NCBI RefSeq assembly: GCF_021347895.1
Contig: NC_067132.1
Coordinates: forward strand, 2,108,001-2,172,000
Length of the DNA stretch: 64,000 bases
From: Acanthochromis polyacanthus
Taxonomy: Eukaryota > Chordata > Actinopteri > Pomacentridae
Reading direction: 5' to 3'
Below the pieces are notes generated by a model, which saw only the letters and a program-made list of their open reading frames with translations, made no database searches and was not told the DNA's origin. The translations under genes were made by a program, and so were the position numbers. Shown piece after piece: positions 47,560 through 59,301 of the stretch. Each line of letters starts with the position of its first letter. The first letter of the stretch is position 1.

Positions 47560-48000
47560 TACAACCCCTGGCAAAAATTATGGAATCGCCAGTCTTGGAG
47601 GATGTTCATTCAGTTGTTTAATTTTATAGAAAAAAAACAGATCACAGACATGCCACAAAACTAAAGTCATTTAAAATGACAATTTTCTGGCTTTAAGAAA
47701 CACTAAAAGAAATCAAGAAAAAAAATTCTGGTTGTCAACAATTTTTAGATCAAGCAGAGGGAAAAAAATTATGGAATCACTCAATTCTGATTAAAAAATT
47801 ATGGAATCACCCTGTAAATTTCCATTTCCAAAACTAAAATCTGCATGAAATTAAATCTGCTCATTAGTCCACAGTTAAAAAGGAGTCTTAAAAAGGAGAT
47901 GGACTGGCTGCACATGACACCTGTCAATGACATTGATTAGCTGTGTAAATACGTATGTGAATCACATCATTGACTGGAGCAGCCAGTCACTGGTCACTCA
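47560..48000 (+). mobile_element. Left end of a Tc1-type element
   Basis: The motif 'aaaattatggaatc' occurs at about 47573, 47768 and 47797, as outer and inner direct repeats of an IR/DR-type Tc1 TIR. Then comes a non-coding leader with 'ggctgcacatgacacctgtc'. No transposase or right end follows. Confidence 0.5.
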
Positions 48001-48628
48001 CTGACTCACATTGAAAAATAGCACAGAATGAATTATGTGTTTGTTTTATTTTCAATTTAGGTTGGATTTTTTTTGTGCGCAGCGCAGATTTTCTGTGCAC
48101 TGAGACCGTGTCAGCAGTGCGCAATTATGCACTCGCACAGCTTAGATGGAACAGTGGTCGTAGTTCTGGTTTCCTGTTGTAGTTCTATATTGTTTCTTGT
48201 GTTTGGAAATAAAATATTGTTAAATTATTGTTAAGCTATTCACTCATCTACCCACTGTAACATTGAGTTTTAATGTAAGATAAAGATAAACCAAGAAAAT
48301 ACAAAATGCAGTTTTTAATTGATTTCATTTATTGAAGATAAAGAAGCTGTCCAGCCGCACTTTGCCCGATGTGAAAAGTACTTGCCCCTTTAGCAACCAG
48401 TCTACCAAATGACCAAATTCATTTGGCAGTTGGGTTCAGTTTCACCAACCACACTAGCATATGATTACTGCCAGGCTTGTTGAATCTAAACATCCCTAAA
48501 TAGAACCTGTCTAGTATTGTGAAGTAGCTGAAGGGTCTCAGAAAGCAACACATGATTCCCCCATTCTAAAGAGATTCAAGAACAGATGTGAAACAAAGCC
48601 ATTGACATTTATCAGTCTGGAGGGTTAA

Positions 48629-48880
48629 CCTCTTGACACCTACTGCCACGAATTCACATCATACCACTTTCATTCAATACATACATTGGAACCTTTTGCA
48701 AGCACTGGTTTCTTGTAGGACCAGTCAGAGAAAGACCTGAATTATTATATATCTGTTATTATATATCTCTTCTATGTGTAATAGACAAATTAACAATCTC
48801 CACTTAATTTAGCATCAGCTGGAAAGCAAAAACCCAAATAATTATACATATTTTTCTAAATAAACTGAGACATCAAGGGG
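48629..48880. mobile_element. piggyBac-type MITE inside the Tc1 relict
   Basis: TTAA flanks both ends (48625-48628, 48881-48884), and the ends CCTCTTGAC and, inverted, CCCCTTGAT are imperfect TIRs. TTAA targets and CCY-starting ends are typical of piggyBac. The surrounding Tc1 sequence continues across it. 252 bp, non-coding. Confidence 0.75.
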
Positions 48881-49177
48881 TTAAGGCTCTGAGATTCCAG
48901 AGAACCACAGTGAGAGACATTATCCACAAATGGAGAAAATATGGAATATTGGTGAACCTTCCCAGAAGTGCCTGGTCTGTCAACATTTCATATCCAGGAG
49001 GTCACAAAAGAACCCAGACAAACATCAAAAGAACTGCAGGCCTCACTTGCCTCAGTTAAGGTCTGTCTAAATGATTTAACAATAAGGAAAGTGCTGGGAG
49101 AAAATGGCACCCATGGGAGAACTACAAGGTGCAAATAAATCCTGACCAGAAAGAACAAAGGCTCATCTGGCATTTGC

Positions 49178-49229
49178 AAACCCCCCACCCCCCCACCCCA
49201 CCCCCACCCCACCCCACCCCCACCCCCCC
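49178..49229. repeat. C-rich (CCCCA)n tract
   Basis: Runs of CCCCACCCC with variable C number. The minus-strand Gly-rich frames here are artefacts. Confidence 0.9.
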
Positions 49230-49920
49230 AAAAAATACAGGATGAGCCACAAGACTTTTGGGATAACATCCTGTGAACTGATGAGTCAAAGGTGGAAGTT
49301 TTTGGAAGATATGGTGCATTAAATCTGGTACAAAGCTAACACTACATTCCACAAGAACATGATACCAACAGTAAAACATGATGGTGGTCGTGTGATGGTT
49401 TGGAGCTGCTTTGTTACCACAGGACCTGGACAACTTGCCGTCTTCATGGAGCCATGAATTCTGATTTCCATCAGAAAATCCTCCTGGAGAATATCCATCA
49501 TCAGTTCATGACCTAAAGCTCAACATTAATGGTTAATGCAGCATGACAATGACCCAAAATACACAAGCAAGTCCACCTCTGAGTGGCTCAGAAAGAACAA
49601 AATTAAGGTTTTTGGAGTGGTCGAGTCAAAGTTTGGACTTCAATCCAGTTGAGATGCTGTAGCAAGACCTTTAGAAAGCAGTTCATGATCAAAAACCATC
49701 TAATGTAGCCAAATTAAAAGTATTCTACAGAAAAGAGTGAGCCAAAAGTGATGTAGAAGACTGATCACAAGCTATGACCAACATTTAACTGCAGTCATTG
49801 CTGCCAAGGGACAAGCCAGCTATTAGGTTCAGGGGAGTAATAAGTTTTTCACAGGGGTGATGTAGGTTTTCAATAAATCTTCAATAAGTCACCACCTAAA
49901 AATTGCATTTTGTGCTGTGT

Positions 49921-50629
49921 AGTTTATCTCTGTCTATTATCAAGTAAATATAAATATTAGTCTGATCTGGAACATTTCGAAAAAGGAGACATCAGGAATA
50001 ACTTCTTCACAGCACTGTATGAACACAAATTTACTCAGTTAACAGGTCTAAATAAATTCTCTAAATACACTCTTCCTTTTACTGACAGAAAGCTATGGTA
50101 TGATTACTAAATTGGATGCCTGAAGCAGGGAGAAACTGCTATCAGACAGAGAAAAAGAAGTACTGTTCAGATATATGCAGCTTATGAAAGTGAAAGTGAA
50201 CTCAGTTTCTTGAGATTTGGCTGTGATAGAAATAAAAATTAGTCACTTAAAAGAAGAGAACTTTCTTTCTCTCTCCCTCTACTTTGGAAGCAAGCCTTGA
50301 CCCTGACTACAATTTTGAATTAGAGTTTTAAAACATTATTTAAACTGTTCCACACAAGGCTCGCTTTTACGATTTTTTTCCACTCAATCTCTTTTGTCAT
50401 CCTTTCACAGAAATAGCAAGAGAGACAAAAGAAGCTTTTGACAAGCAAGGGCAATTTTTCAGTATGTTGTTTTCATTCTGAAATGCTTTGCCCAAATCAA
50501 ATCTAACCAGGTAGTGTTCATACATAGCATTCCCACTCCAGTTCAATGAGGAAAATAAGTTTTCTAATTCATTATCCCTCCCCTACTGGTGTTTGTGATT
50601 GTATTTTCTTTAAAAAATACTTTCAATCA
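49921..50629. other. No gene recognised
   Basis: AT-rich DNA with no motif or repeat structure. Confidence 0.4.
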
Positions 50630-50873
50630 TCCATCCATCCATTCTCTATACACCGCTTTATCCTCACTAGGGTCAAGGGGGGTGCTGGAGTCTATCCCAG
50701 CTGACTCGGGTGAAGGCAGGGGACACCCTGGACAGGTCACCAGTCTGTCACAGGGCTACATATACAGACGAACAATCACACTCACATTCACACCTACGAG
50801 CAATTTAGAGTAATCAATTAACCTCAGCATATTTTTGAACTGTGGGAGGAAGCCGGAGTGCCCGGAGAAAACT
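50630..50873 (-). mobile_element. 5'-truncated copy of the composite SINE
   Basis: Reverse-complement match to the body and tail of the full SINE at 55491-55856, from the GGAT tail (here CATCCATCCATCC at 50630) to 'cccggagaaaac' at 50873. The tRNA-like head is missing. It abuts a Tc1 relict. Confidence 0.75.
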
Positions 50874-50884
50874 AGTAAAGGTCG

Positions 50885-52282
50885 AGAGTGGTTTCCTGCT
50901 GACATTTAAGCCGTAGCACAACTCAGAAGTTGTCAGCTTTCACATAATGCCTAAAACTAAAGATTTCTGTGAAGCCACAAAGGCAGCCATCTTGACACTG
51001 CTGGAAAATGGCCTGTGTGAGAGACAGGTAGTGAAAAAAATGGAAGATCTCCAAGACAGGTGTTGATTACACCAAGAACAAACAAGCCCAACATGGTACT
51101 ATCAAATTGCTAGCTGGTCGTGGCAGGAAACGTCTTTCTACCCACCAGATGACCATGTACTCATCTGTTTTTGTGCCAGGAATCGTCCTCAGACCTTCAG
51201 GGACCTTAAAAATGAGTGGGCACTGTGGACAAATGTGACTTGTTTGACAAGGACAGTTGGAAACCGATTTCTTGAAGCTGGTCTGAAGTCACACAGGGCA
51301 GGAAGAAGCCCTTCAAAAAGGAAAGGCAGAAGAAAGCCCAGTTACTCTTTGCTGGGATCACACGGATTGGACTGTTGATGATTGGGCTAAGGTTCTCTTC
51401 AGTGATGAATCCAATTTTCAGTTGATGCCCACTCCAGCCAACTTACTGGTTAGGAGGAAGCCTGGAGAAGCTACAAACCAGACTGTCTTGCTCCTACAGT
51501 AAAACATGGGGGTGGATCAGTGACCATCTTGAGTTGTTTCAGTCGGGGTGGAACAGGGCAAATGCAATTGTGTGAAGGACAAATGAACCAGGTCACGTAC
51601 AAGGCTACTCTTGAAAACAGTCTTCTTCCATCAGCTGAAAAACTCTTTCCTGCCTCTAATGACTGAATTTTCCAACAAGACACACAGCAAAGTCAGTTAA
51701 AGCCTGGCTGGAGAACCACAACATTGGAACCATGCCTTGGCCTGCTCAATCACCAGATCCAAATCCAATTGAAAACTTATGGACAATTGTAAAATGCAAC
51801 ATGGAGAACCACAAGTCCAAAAACAAAGCAAATTAGTTTGAATTTGTGCAACAGGAATGGGCTGCTGTGACAGCAGAACAATGTCAGAAGCTGGTAGAGA
51901 GCATTCCAAGACGCATGCCTGCAGTCATCAGTCATCAGAAACAATGGTTATGTAATCCAGTATTAACTCCTGTGTGGATCATGTGACTAAAACAGACAGA
52001 AAGGAAAACATGGAATGCCTAAAAACACTGATTTTAGCAGAACAATGCCATAGCTATTTATATAAGCGCTATTTGTATAAGATATATAAGTACTCAAGTG
52101 ATTTTGGTTGTTGTCAAGAAAACCATGGAAAATGGCCAGATTGCTCTTAAATGAAACTCGTATGAGCAGTTTTTGATGTTATCATTATATTTGTCCAAAC
52201 AAATGTACCAGGCATTAAAATAAACAAGAAATTGAAGAAAACAAGTGTGGTCTAATATTTTTTTTCTTCCCATGACTGTATA
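50885..52282 (+). pseudogene. Tc1 transposase relict with right TIR
   Basis: Starts near ATGCCTAAAACTAAAGATTT (50947; MPKTKDFCEATKAAILTLLE). Later blocks are WAKVLFSDESNFQL near 51388 (first Asp), the 'aaacatgggggtggatcag' glycine box, 'ttttccaacaagacac' near 51669 and 'ccagatccaaatccaattga' near 51755 (third acidic residue region). The right end 'tcttcccatgactgtata' at 52265-52282 is the TIR. Large frame breaks near 51050-51250 and stops such as that after 51497 show decay. The left TIR is missing, replaced by the SINE. Confidence 0.75.
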
Positions 52283-52289
52283 TTACAAG

Positions 52290-53905
52290 CACAGCCAATT
52301 TGTCATAAACCAGTCTTATGAAAGACATTTTCACTTGACTTTTTTCTTGCCAAATCATCCACAATATGACTAGAGCCATAGCCATGACAGGGAGAGGAAG
52401 GGGATGAGAGAAAACTAATTAAAAGGGGAACTACAACACTGACTACTTCCTAAGGATAAGAAATTAACCAAAGCACAACAACAACCTCTGGGGATGACTG
52501 GGAAAACAACCAAACAATTTAACCAAAAGCGAGCTGATCAGAAACTCCAGAGTGCTAACACAAAGTGATTCACAATGATAAAAGAAACAATTAAAGGAAA
52601 AGCTACAGAACAAATACTCTCACAAATAAATACCAGGGACTAATTAAAAAGCTGATGAAGAACCACTTGCTTGTAGAACAAGCAAGTGGTACATTATCAA
52701 CAGAATCACAACAGTAAACACAATGGAACCATATAAACGTGGAGGTATCAAAATTACGATACAGTTTTAATCACTGGAAATAGGAATTAACTTCATGCTG
52801 CAAGTATGACAGCACATGGCTACTCTACTTGACTGACAGTTGTAGCTGGGAGAGAAAGTGGTCATGAAATCTGTTCATGACTAAGGTAGACTGAAGATCC
52901 ACTGAAGGAGGTCTCGAGGTGGAATTAATGGAGTGAAATTATTCCTGTAAGCAGGAAACATGTCAGTCACTCTTGCTTAACCATGTGGTCATTAGGAGCA
53001 TGGAAGCTGCTTAAATGTTTTAATTTTGTCACAAAGTCCACTAGATTGGAGCACATTTTCTGTGAAACACCTGAACCCCACAGTCGACAACAGGTTGGGT
53101 CATGTATTGTTTCAAGCCAGTCTATAGCTGTGACTTGTCTGAGGTGGACTGAGATGAAGACATTACAGTGGAGACAATGCACTGGAAAGATAACAGTTGA
53201 GAGTACAAATGATTTAACAGACAATGATTCTTCTTTTTGCAAATAAACTCTTGCCACAAAAGAACTTTAGTAATTTCAGAAAGGCATTGACACAGGTCCA
53301 AATGCCCATCAGAAAACAAGAATGGATAAACATTCCCTTCAGAGCATTTTTTTCCATGTAATGTCTTTTCAGTGACGGTTTAAAGTATTCATTTGGTTTG
53401 TTCAAATGTATTTTGTTCTGAGTAATTGTTACAACCTGACTGTCTAGGGTAGTCGGATGGCAACTAAAGTAAGCAAAACCAATGGGGATTTACAAAGTGG
53501 ATGGCTGTGAGTTATGTTGGTTAAAGAATACAATAAAAAAGGAGAGGGAAAATAAATGTGGATGAGTGCTACTGGAAAAGAAATTAAAGAAAAAAATATA
53601 ACCTAAAGCGAACTTCACTTAGAAGCTGTTGTTATCCCACTGAAAGAAAATAAAAGATAATACAAGGGATCACTCTAACCAAAACTACAGGGCAGTAGGA
53701 CCCCTAAACTACTCGAACAACAGGTTTCTTTAATGTTTGTGATTACACCAAATTCCTGCTAACGAGAACTTAATCTCCCCACATCACAATAAATACCACA
53801 ATCAACGTTCCTCAGTTCCTAGCTGGACAGCGTAACTCTTGAACTGCCATCCAGTGCTGCATGATCAGGCCATTTGAAGTCCACCTGGCATCTGAATTGG
53901 CGGAG
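52290..53905. other. No gene recognised
   Basis: AT-rich, frames below 100 codons on both strands overlapping at 52967-53257, no motifs. A local inverted phrase lies at about 52655-52695 ('accacttgcttg' and 'caagcaagtggt'). Confidence 0.4.
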
Positions 53906-53910
53906 GTTGT

Positions 53911-54089
53911 TGTTACATGTGTGGGTGCATGAATGACTGTCGGAGTCGGCCTGCGTCTCTTAGATGTCTGTATTCACCGGCTGTGCACATTACAGAACTG
54001 AGGAGAGAGTTAAGCAGAAGCAGGCAAGTACCTAAAATACATCTGTGCCCCCAGGGGGAGCTATTGGCTGCAACTCGTTACCTACAACA
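53911..54089 (-). repeat. Gypsy 3' LTR, 179 bp, with polypurine tract
   Basis: Reads TG...CA on both strands (plus strand TGTTACATGTG ... CCTACAACA). On the minus strand the LTR is preceded immediately by the purine run AAAGGAAGGGAGA (54090-54102), the primer for plus-strand synthesis. Its last 37 bases (minus strand) recur at 61459-61495. Confidence 0.85.
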
Positions 54090-54387
54090 TCTCCCTTCCT
54101 TTAGGAGAACACAATACCAACCAATTAAGTGCCATTAGCTATTAGAACAAGATACACAAAAGTACCCATAAGAATAGTGCAATGAAAATAGTGCATCTCA
54201 AAGACACATCAACATGAAGCCTTTGCAGAACCTAGAAACAACTAGTATTACTGGAGCAAAATACGACTGAATAATCTGTGAACATAACACTTTTCTTTTT
54301 TTCCATTTTTCCTTCTTTTTTTGTTTTGTTTTTTTGTTTAATGAAGTTACAACTGTCCTGTGTATCAGTCTTGGCTTGGTGCATGAC

Positions 54388-55490
54388 CTAGAGGTCCAGT
54401 CTGTCTGGAGGCTTAATAAGCCTCCCACTCCGGGAGAAGACCCCGCTCTGCAACTCATGGCATGGTGTGGTAACAGCCTGTGGGGAAGATGGCCGTGACC
54501 TAAGGGATGACGGCCTCAGAGACCTGGCAGGGCTGCAAACGACTCCCTCCATGCTTCCCCTGCCTACATGGTCCCCTTCAGCTGCAGTCGTACCCACAGG
54601 CTGCTCTGGTGGCTGTTCTGTGAGGGCTGATGGCTGTGCAGCCACAGCCTCTGCTGGGCGGAGATCAATCCTGTTGCGACGATATGTAACACCTTCCACA
54701 TTGACAAGATAGGATCGCGGTCCCACCTGCTGCATGCAGACACCTCTCTTCCACCGGCACGTCCTGTCACCTGGGAGAGGTTTCATCCTGATGTGCTGGC
54801 CGATGCTCAGCTCTGGCAGATCCCTCGCAGATCTGTCACAAATCAGCTTCGCTGCTTGATGCTTCACTCTCAGCTTATCGGTAACCCCAGTGATGACATG
54901 AGGCTGTAGCAGCTGGTCAGCCACGGGGAGAAGAGTCCTCAGCCTCCGTGACATGAGCCGTTGTGCTGGGCTGCAGTGCATGCCCTCAGTGGGCGTGTTC
55001 CTCCAGTGAAGAAAAGCCTTCCAGGGGTCCTCATCGGTGCGGTCTGCTTTCCTGCACAAACATTTCACGATCTTCACTGCAGACTCTGCTTTGCCATTAG
55101 ATTTTGGGTGTCTTGGGGAGGACATGACATGTTCGAAGCCCCACTCCTTTGCAAATGCCCTAAACTCTCTGCAGTCAAATTGACCTCCACAGTCAGAGAT
55201 GGCCCGGTCAGGGATGCCATATCGTGCAAATTGAGCCTCGCACCTTCGGATGGTCGTTTCTGCTGACAGGTCTGGGAGTAGATCAATCTCCCAGAAGTTA
55301 GAGTAGTGATCCACCATGATGAGGAAGTCCTGCCTCGCGTAGCTGAACAGGTCCATGCTCACCAGCTGCCAGGGACGTGTGGGGAGAGGATGTGACATCA
55401 TGGTCTCTTTTTGTTGTTTGTGTGCATACTCATTACACACTGAGCACTGCTGTACAAAGTCTTTAATTTCCCCCTGCATGTTGGGCCAGA
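54388..55490 (-). pseudogene. Gypsy integrase, C-terminal two thirds
   Basis: Minus-strand frame of about 365 codons from the SINE junction. It holds the tail of the zinc-binding region (QQCSVCNEYAHK) and then the catalytic core. SMDLFSYARQDFLIMVDHYS carries the first Asp, ISDCGGQFDCREFRAFAKEW the second, and SSPRHPKSNGKAESAVKIVK the Glu. A basic C-terminal region follows with QVGPRSYLVNVEGVTYRRNR, then a Ser/Pro-rich tail and a stop. The core triad looks intact, but the N-terminal part is cut off by the SINE. It would insert the cDNA into chromosomes. Confidence 0.85.
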
Positions 55491-55856
55491 CAGTGACGTA
55501 GTGGTTAGCACTTTCGCCTTGCAGCAAGAAGATACCCGGTTCAAATCCTGGCCTGGGCATGGGATCATTCTGCATGGAGTTTGCATGTTCCCCCTATGCA
55601 TGCGTGGGTTTTCTCCGGGCACTGCGGCTTCCTCCCACAGTCCAAAAATATGCTGAGGTTAATTGATTACTCTAAATTGCCCATAGGTGTGACTGTGTGT
55701 GTGATTGTGTGTCTGTATATGTAGCCCTGTGACAGACTGGCGACCTGTCCAGGGTGTCCCCTGCCTTTGCCCGAGTCAGCTGGGAAAGGCTCTAGCATCC
55801 CCCGTGACCCTAGTGAGGATAAAGTGGTGTATAGAGAATGGATAGGTGGATGGATA
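55491..55856 (+). mobile_element. Full-length tRNA-derived composite SINE, 366 bp
   Basis: TTGGGCCAGA (10 bp) flanks both ends (55481-55490, 55857-55866). The head has an A-box (GTAGTGGTTAGCAC) and a B-box (GGTTCAAATCC), a pol III promoter. The body follows 'ccacagtccaaaaatatgc' and ends in a GGAT repeat. Related truncated or split pieces lie at 50630-50873 and 845/3514-3660. It splits the Gypsy integrase. Confidence 0.92.
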
Positions 55857-55866
55857 TTGGGCCAGA

Positions 55867-57286
55867 AGAGAGTATCATGGGCCTGTCTGTAGCAAGCCTC
55901 ACCCCCCACGTGGTTGTAGTGTATCCTTCTCAGCATCTCGGGACACACTGCTGTAGGAATAATCACACGCTGGCTCCTAAAGAGCACACCGTCCTGTGCG
56001 CTTATTTTATCTCTGATGGCCCAATATTTTCTGATGGCAATGGGGCATTCCTCTTTGCGTTCTGGCCATCCCCCCAGCACAACCGACTTGAGTGTTTGAA
56101 GACATACGTCCTCCATGTTTTCGAATCTGTACCAGGCGTTGGCTGGTGACGTTTAGATAGTCTGCTTGCTGAATGGCCGCTGTGTCATACTGCTTCTGCT
56201 GCATACTGCAGACCATTTCACGTCTGTACTGTTTGTTTTCTGTGGCAGGGTGGTGGCTCTGCTGAGCGTGTCACTTATGTAAATTTCAGGGCCTGGCTTG
56301 TGTACCACTGTGAGGCAGTAGTTCTGAAGCGTAAGGAGCATGCTCTGCAGACGCTTTGGTGCACTGAGAAGGGGCTTGTTGAAGATCGACACCAGTGGAC
56401 GGTGGTCAGTCTCCACCGTCACATCACCCCTCCCATAGAGGGAGTAGTGGAAGCGTTGACAAGCAAATACGATGCTCAAGCACTCCTTTTCAATCTGTGC
56501 GTAGTTCTGCTCTGTCTGGTTTAGTGCACGGGAGGCAAATGCAATTGGCTGTCCATCCTGAAGCAGGCAGCAGCCCAGACCAGTCTGACTGGAGTTGCTT
56601 TGTATAGTGACTAGCTTGGTGACATAATAGCGTAGTACTGGTACTGCAGTGACCAGCGTCTTGATTTCCTTCATAGCATCCTCATGCTTGGGCAGCCAGT
56701 GCCATGGAACCTCTTTGTCCAGCAACCTTCTCAGCGGTTCACACACCTCTGACAAGCGGGGCATGAACCTTGATAAGTAATTAACGAAGCCAACACATCG
56801 TTGGACACCCTTTGCATCTGTGGGGTTCGGCATGTCCAGGACTGCCCTGACCTTCTCAGGGTCAGCTTTGAGACCCTCCGCCGACAGTATGTGGCCATGG
56901 AAGCAAACCTCCTTCACACGGAACTGCAGCTTCTTTATGCTCAGCCTCAGCTTCACCTCCCTGCATCTGTCCATCAGAGCAATCAGATAAGCGTCATGGT
57001 TGCGTACAGCCTCCTCATCTGTGTCCCCACAGCCAACTATGGGTATGTCATCAGCGATGGGCTCGATCCCTTTCAAATCTGCCAGCAGCTAATGCTGTTT
57101 CCTCTGGTACAGCTCTGGAGCAACTGACACGCCGAAAGGGAGCTTCAGTCATCATTTTCTGCCCCACGGCATCCAGAATGTGGTCATCAGGCTGCTCTCC
57201 TCATCAAGGTGACACTGGAGGAACGCATCACGTGCATCTACCAGGGTAAAGATGCGTGCCCTTGGCAGTTTATACAACACATCATC
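55867..57286 (-). pseudogene. Gypsy RT (3' half), RNase H and integrase N-terminus
   Basis: Just left of the LINE, the minus strand gives DDVLYKLPRARIFTLVDARD with the first RT aspartates (57150-57286). Two adjacent stops and a frame change follow near 57130-57160. The frame 57076-56153 has EPIADDIPIVGCG (the Asp-Asp box, first residue altered from the usual Tyr or Val context) and HGHILSAEGLKADPEKV. RNase H residues are in FASRALNQTEQNYAQIEKEC and VTVETDHRPLVSIF. After another frame change (about 56110-56150) the integrase zinc region begins (RIHYNHVGGEACYRQAHDTL, with paired His). Confidence 0.85.
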
Positions 57287-57291
57287 TAAAG

Positions 57292-58427
57292 GATGATGTA
57301 GGAGTCCCACAGGGATCTATACTTGGTCCACTTCTCACTGTATATAAATGATTTAACAAATATCTGTCCCGGTGCTGGTTTCCAGATGTATGCAGACGAT
57401 GCAGTTGTTTATGTGAGCAGTAAAAATGTTGAAGCCATAACTGCCCAGCTGCAGAGTCATTTAGATGCTGTGTCAGTTTGGTTTCAAAATTCAGGGCTCA
57501 CCTTAAATGTCAATAAAACAGTGTCAGTTTGCTTTTCCTCAAGATATCGTCCATATGAGGAACTGCACCTGACAATTAATGGTCAAGTCATTGAACAAGT
57601 AAAGGAAGTAAAATATCTGGGTCTGATTTTAGACTCCCATTTAACATTTGAAAGTCATATTAAAAAGATCATAAGAACAGCCAAGGCAAATCTGTATACC
57701 TTTCGACACATAAGGGACTGTTTATCATTTCAAGCAGCAAATGTGTTTATGCATGCTATGATTTTTTCTCATCTCAGTTATTGTATAACCTCCTGGTCAC
57801 AGGCAACGATCACAGTAATTCGTCCAGTAAGAATGATCTATAATAGAGCCTTGAAAATAGTGGCTAGAAAATCTGTTAGAGCCCACCATTGTGAAGTTTT
57901 GCAGAGGTTGCACTTTCTTAATTTTGAAAATTTTATAAATTTCTGTAATTTAAAATTAATGTATAAATGTCTGTACAATCAAGCCCCTGAGGTTCTTGGA
58001 CAGTTCATTGTTCCACTTAGAGCAACAGGCTCAAGAACACGCGGAGCCTTTAATGGGAATGTGAAAGAGCCTAGGAGAGACACTGTGTTTGGAAGATGTG
58101 CTTTTTCTGTTAAGGTTGCTAAACTGTGGAACTCTCTGTCACGCGAACTGAAACAAGACCTAGATCTAGGGGCTTTTAAAAATGAACTGAAGCAGGTTTT
58201 AAAAGGGGATCAGATCTGCAACCATTTTTAGATTGACCAGAATGTATTTGTTTTTGTATTAATGTTGTTGTTGTTGTTGTTTTGTTTGTTTTTTTCTTTC
58301 TCTCTTCTGTAAAAGCCCTTCTAGGGACGGACTTTGCAAATTAGCTCTGGCTATAAATGTCATAGTGTTATACATGTTTATTGTATACACTGGTCCCTAT
58401 TAAATAAACAATAAATAAATAAATAAA
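57292..58427 (+). mobile_element. 5'-truncated LINE inserted in Gypsy RT
   Basis: TAAAG flanks both sides (57287-57291, 58428-58432), and removing the insert rejoins the Gypsy RT reading frame. The LINE ends in an ATAA repeat (about 58396-58427) after 'ctggtccctattaaataaac'. Its reverse transcriptase end is described separately. The clade is uncertain: Rex1/CR1-like or another jockey-group LINE. Confidence 0.85.
57299..58231 (+). pseudogene. LINE reverse transcriptase C-terminal half
   Basis: The insert opens in the GVPQGSILGPLL motif (57301), changes frame at about 57337, and then stays open for about 300 codons. It holds FQMYADDAVVYVSSKNVEAI (Asp-Asp of motif C), LTLNVNKTVSVCFSS, VKYLGLILDSHLTFESHIKK, SHLSYCITSWSQ and CAFSVKVAKLWNSLSRELK, and stops at 58231. 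This is the usual order of the palm, thumb and C-terminal part. The endonuclease and front half are absent, so it is inactive despite the long frame. Confidence 0.8.
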
Positions 58428-58432
58428 TAAAG

Positions 58433-59300
58433 TGGGCATGATGTAATGGGACCTCTTCAGGGCTCGGTTGAGGGGCTTAGGGTCAATGCAAAGCCTCAGT
58501 TTGTCCGGCTTCTTCACAATGACCAGATTGCTAATCCAGTCTGTGGGCTGTGTGACTGAGGTTTAGTGTCCATCCTTTTCATATTGGTCCAGCTGTGCTT
58601 TAACAGCTGTCTTGAGAGCCACTGGGACGTTTCTTGGTGCACACTGGACAGGCGCCACATTGCTATCCAACTCAAAGTGAACATCGCCTGGTAATGACTC
58701 AATTCGGCTGGTGAACACATCAGTGTAAGTGTTAATGAGACAATCTCTGGTCAGCTCACCTGTATTGCAATGCTCCACTTTCTTCAGCTCTTCGGGATTG
58801 GCGAAACGCATCAGACCGAGTCTCTCACGCTTCCCCCGAAAGCAGGGGCTTCTGGCTGGTGCGCACAATCTCAAACTCCAATCTGCGTTTCCTGGCTCTG
58901 ATGACACACTGTGTGCTGTACACGCCCAGCGAGTTCATCCACTCACTGTTGTAAAGCCTTAGTCTGGTGAGACTTTTCTGAAGAGGTGCACCAGGTGCCA
59001 GTCTCATCTTGTCTTTCATGCTCATCACGTTGCAGGTGGCTCCAGAGTCAAGCTGGCACCTCTGGACCCCTCTGTGCAGGGGCAGGTTCACAAACCACTT
59101 TTTTCCTCGAGTTTTAACAGCCCCCATGCTTTCAGCAGAGTACACATCTTTCTCATCACAGTCGCTGTCCTCAAGGTCCCCTAGTGGGTCATCCACAGTG
59201 TTCAACTGACATGCTTGCTGGCCTCTTTTCATGCATACTTTAGCAAAGTGATTAGCAGTGCCACACGAGCGACATGACTTTCCATAAGCGGAGCATTGAT
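58433..59300 (-). pseudogene. Gypsy protease and RT N-terminal region
   Basis: The minus strand 59232-58825 reads a Cys/acidic linker and CQLDSGATCNVMSMKDKMRL, holding the aspartic protease Asp-Ser-Gly. Then LRLYNSEWMNSLGVY follows. After a frame change at about 58830, 58830-58563 continues to LDQYEKDGH and a TAA at 58561-58563. Beyond it are DWISNLVIVKKPDKLRLCID and SHYIMPT up to the LINE. The order and motifs are those of the pol start of a Gypsy element. Confidence 0.82.
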
Positions 59301-59301
59301 C

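Larger units (their letters stand above)
48560..49830 (+). pseudogene. Tc1 transposase relict
   Basis: Recognisable blocks lie in order. 'ggctctgagattccagagaacc' belongs to the HTH part near 48890. 'gaactgatgagtcaaaggtgg' near 49276 carries the first catalytic Asp region (TDESK). 'catgatggtggtcgtgtgatggtttgg' near 49378 is the glycine box. 'gcatgacaatgacccaaaatac' near 49542 is the second Asp block. 'ttcaatccagttgagatgctg' near 49639 holds the region of the third acidic residue. Multiple stops and frame changes prevent any product. Confidence 0.72.
48300..49920 (+). mobile_element. Decayed Tc1 element with a nested MITE
   Basis: The ends read ACAAAATGCAGTTTTTAATT and, inverted, ACAAAATGCAATTTTTAGG, with further shared blocks 'ttattgaagat' and 'gtgaaaa'. 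Between them lies a stop-ridden transposase. A 252-bp MITE sits at 48629-48880. A C-rich tract (49178-49229) has expanded inside the coding region. Confidence 0.75.

Noticed and set aside
48988..49433. Gly/Trp-rich minus-strand frames
   Set aside because: They cover the C-rich tract inside a plus-strand Tc1 relict and are antisense to it.
55495..55565. A tRNA gene in the Gypsy element
   Set aside because: The A and B boxes belong to the SINE head: the cloverleaf is not complete and the unit has a 366-bp body and a target-site duplication.
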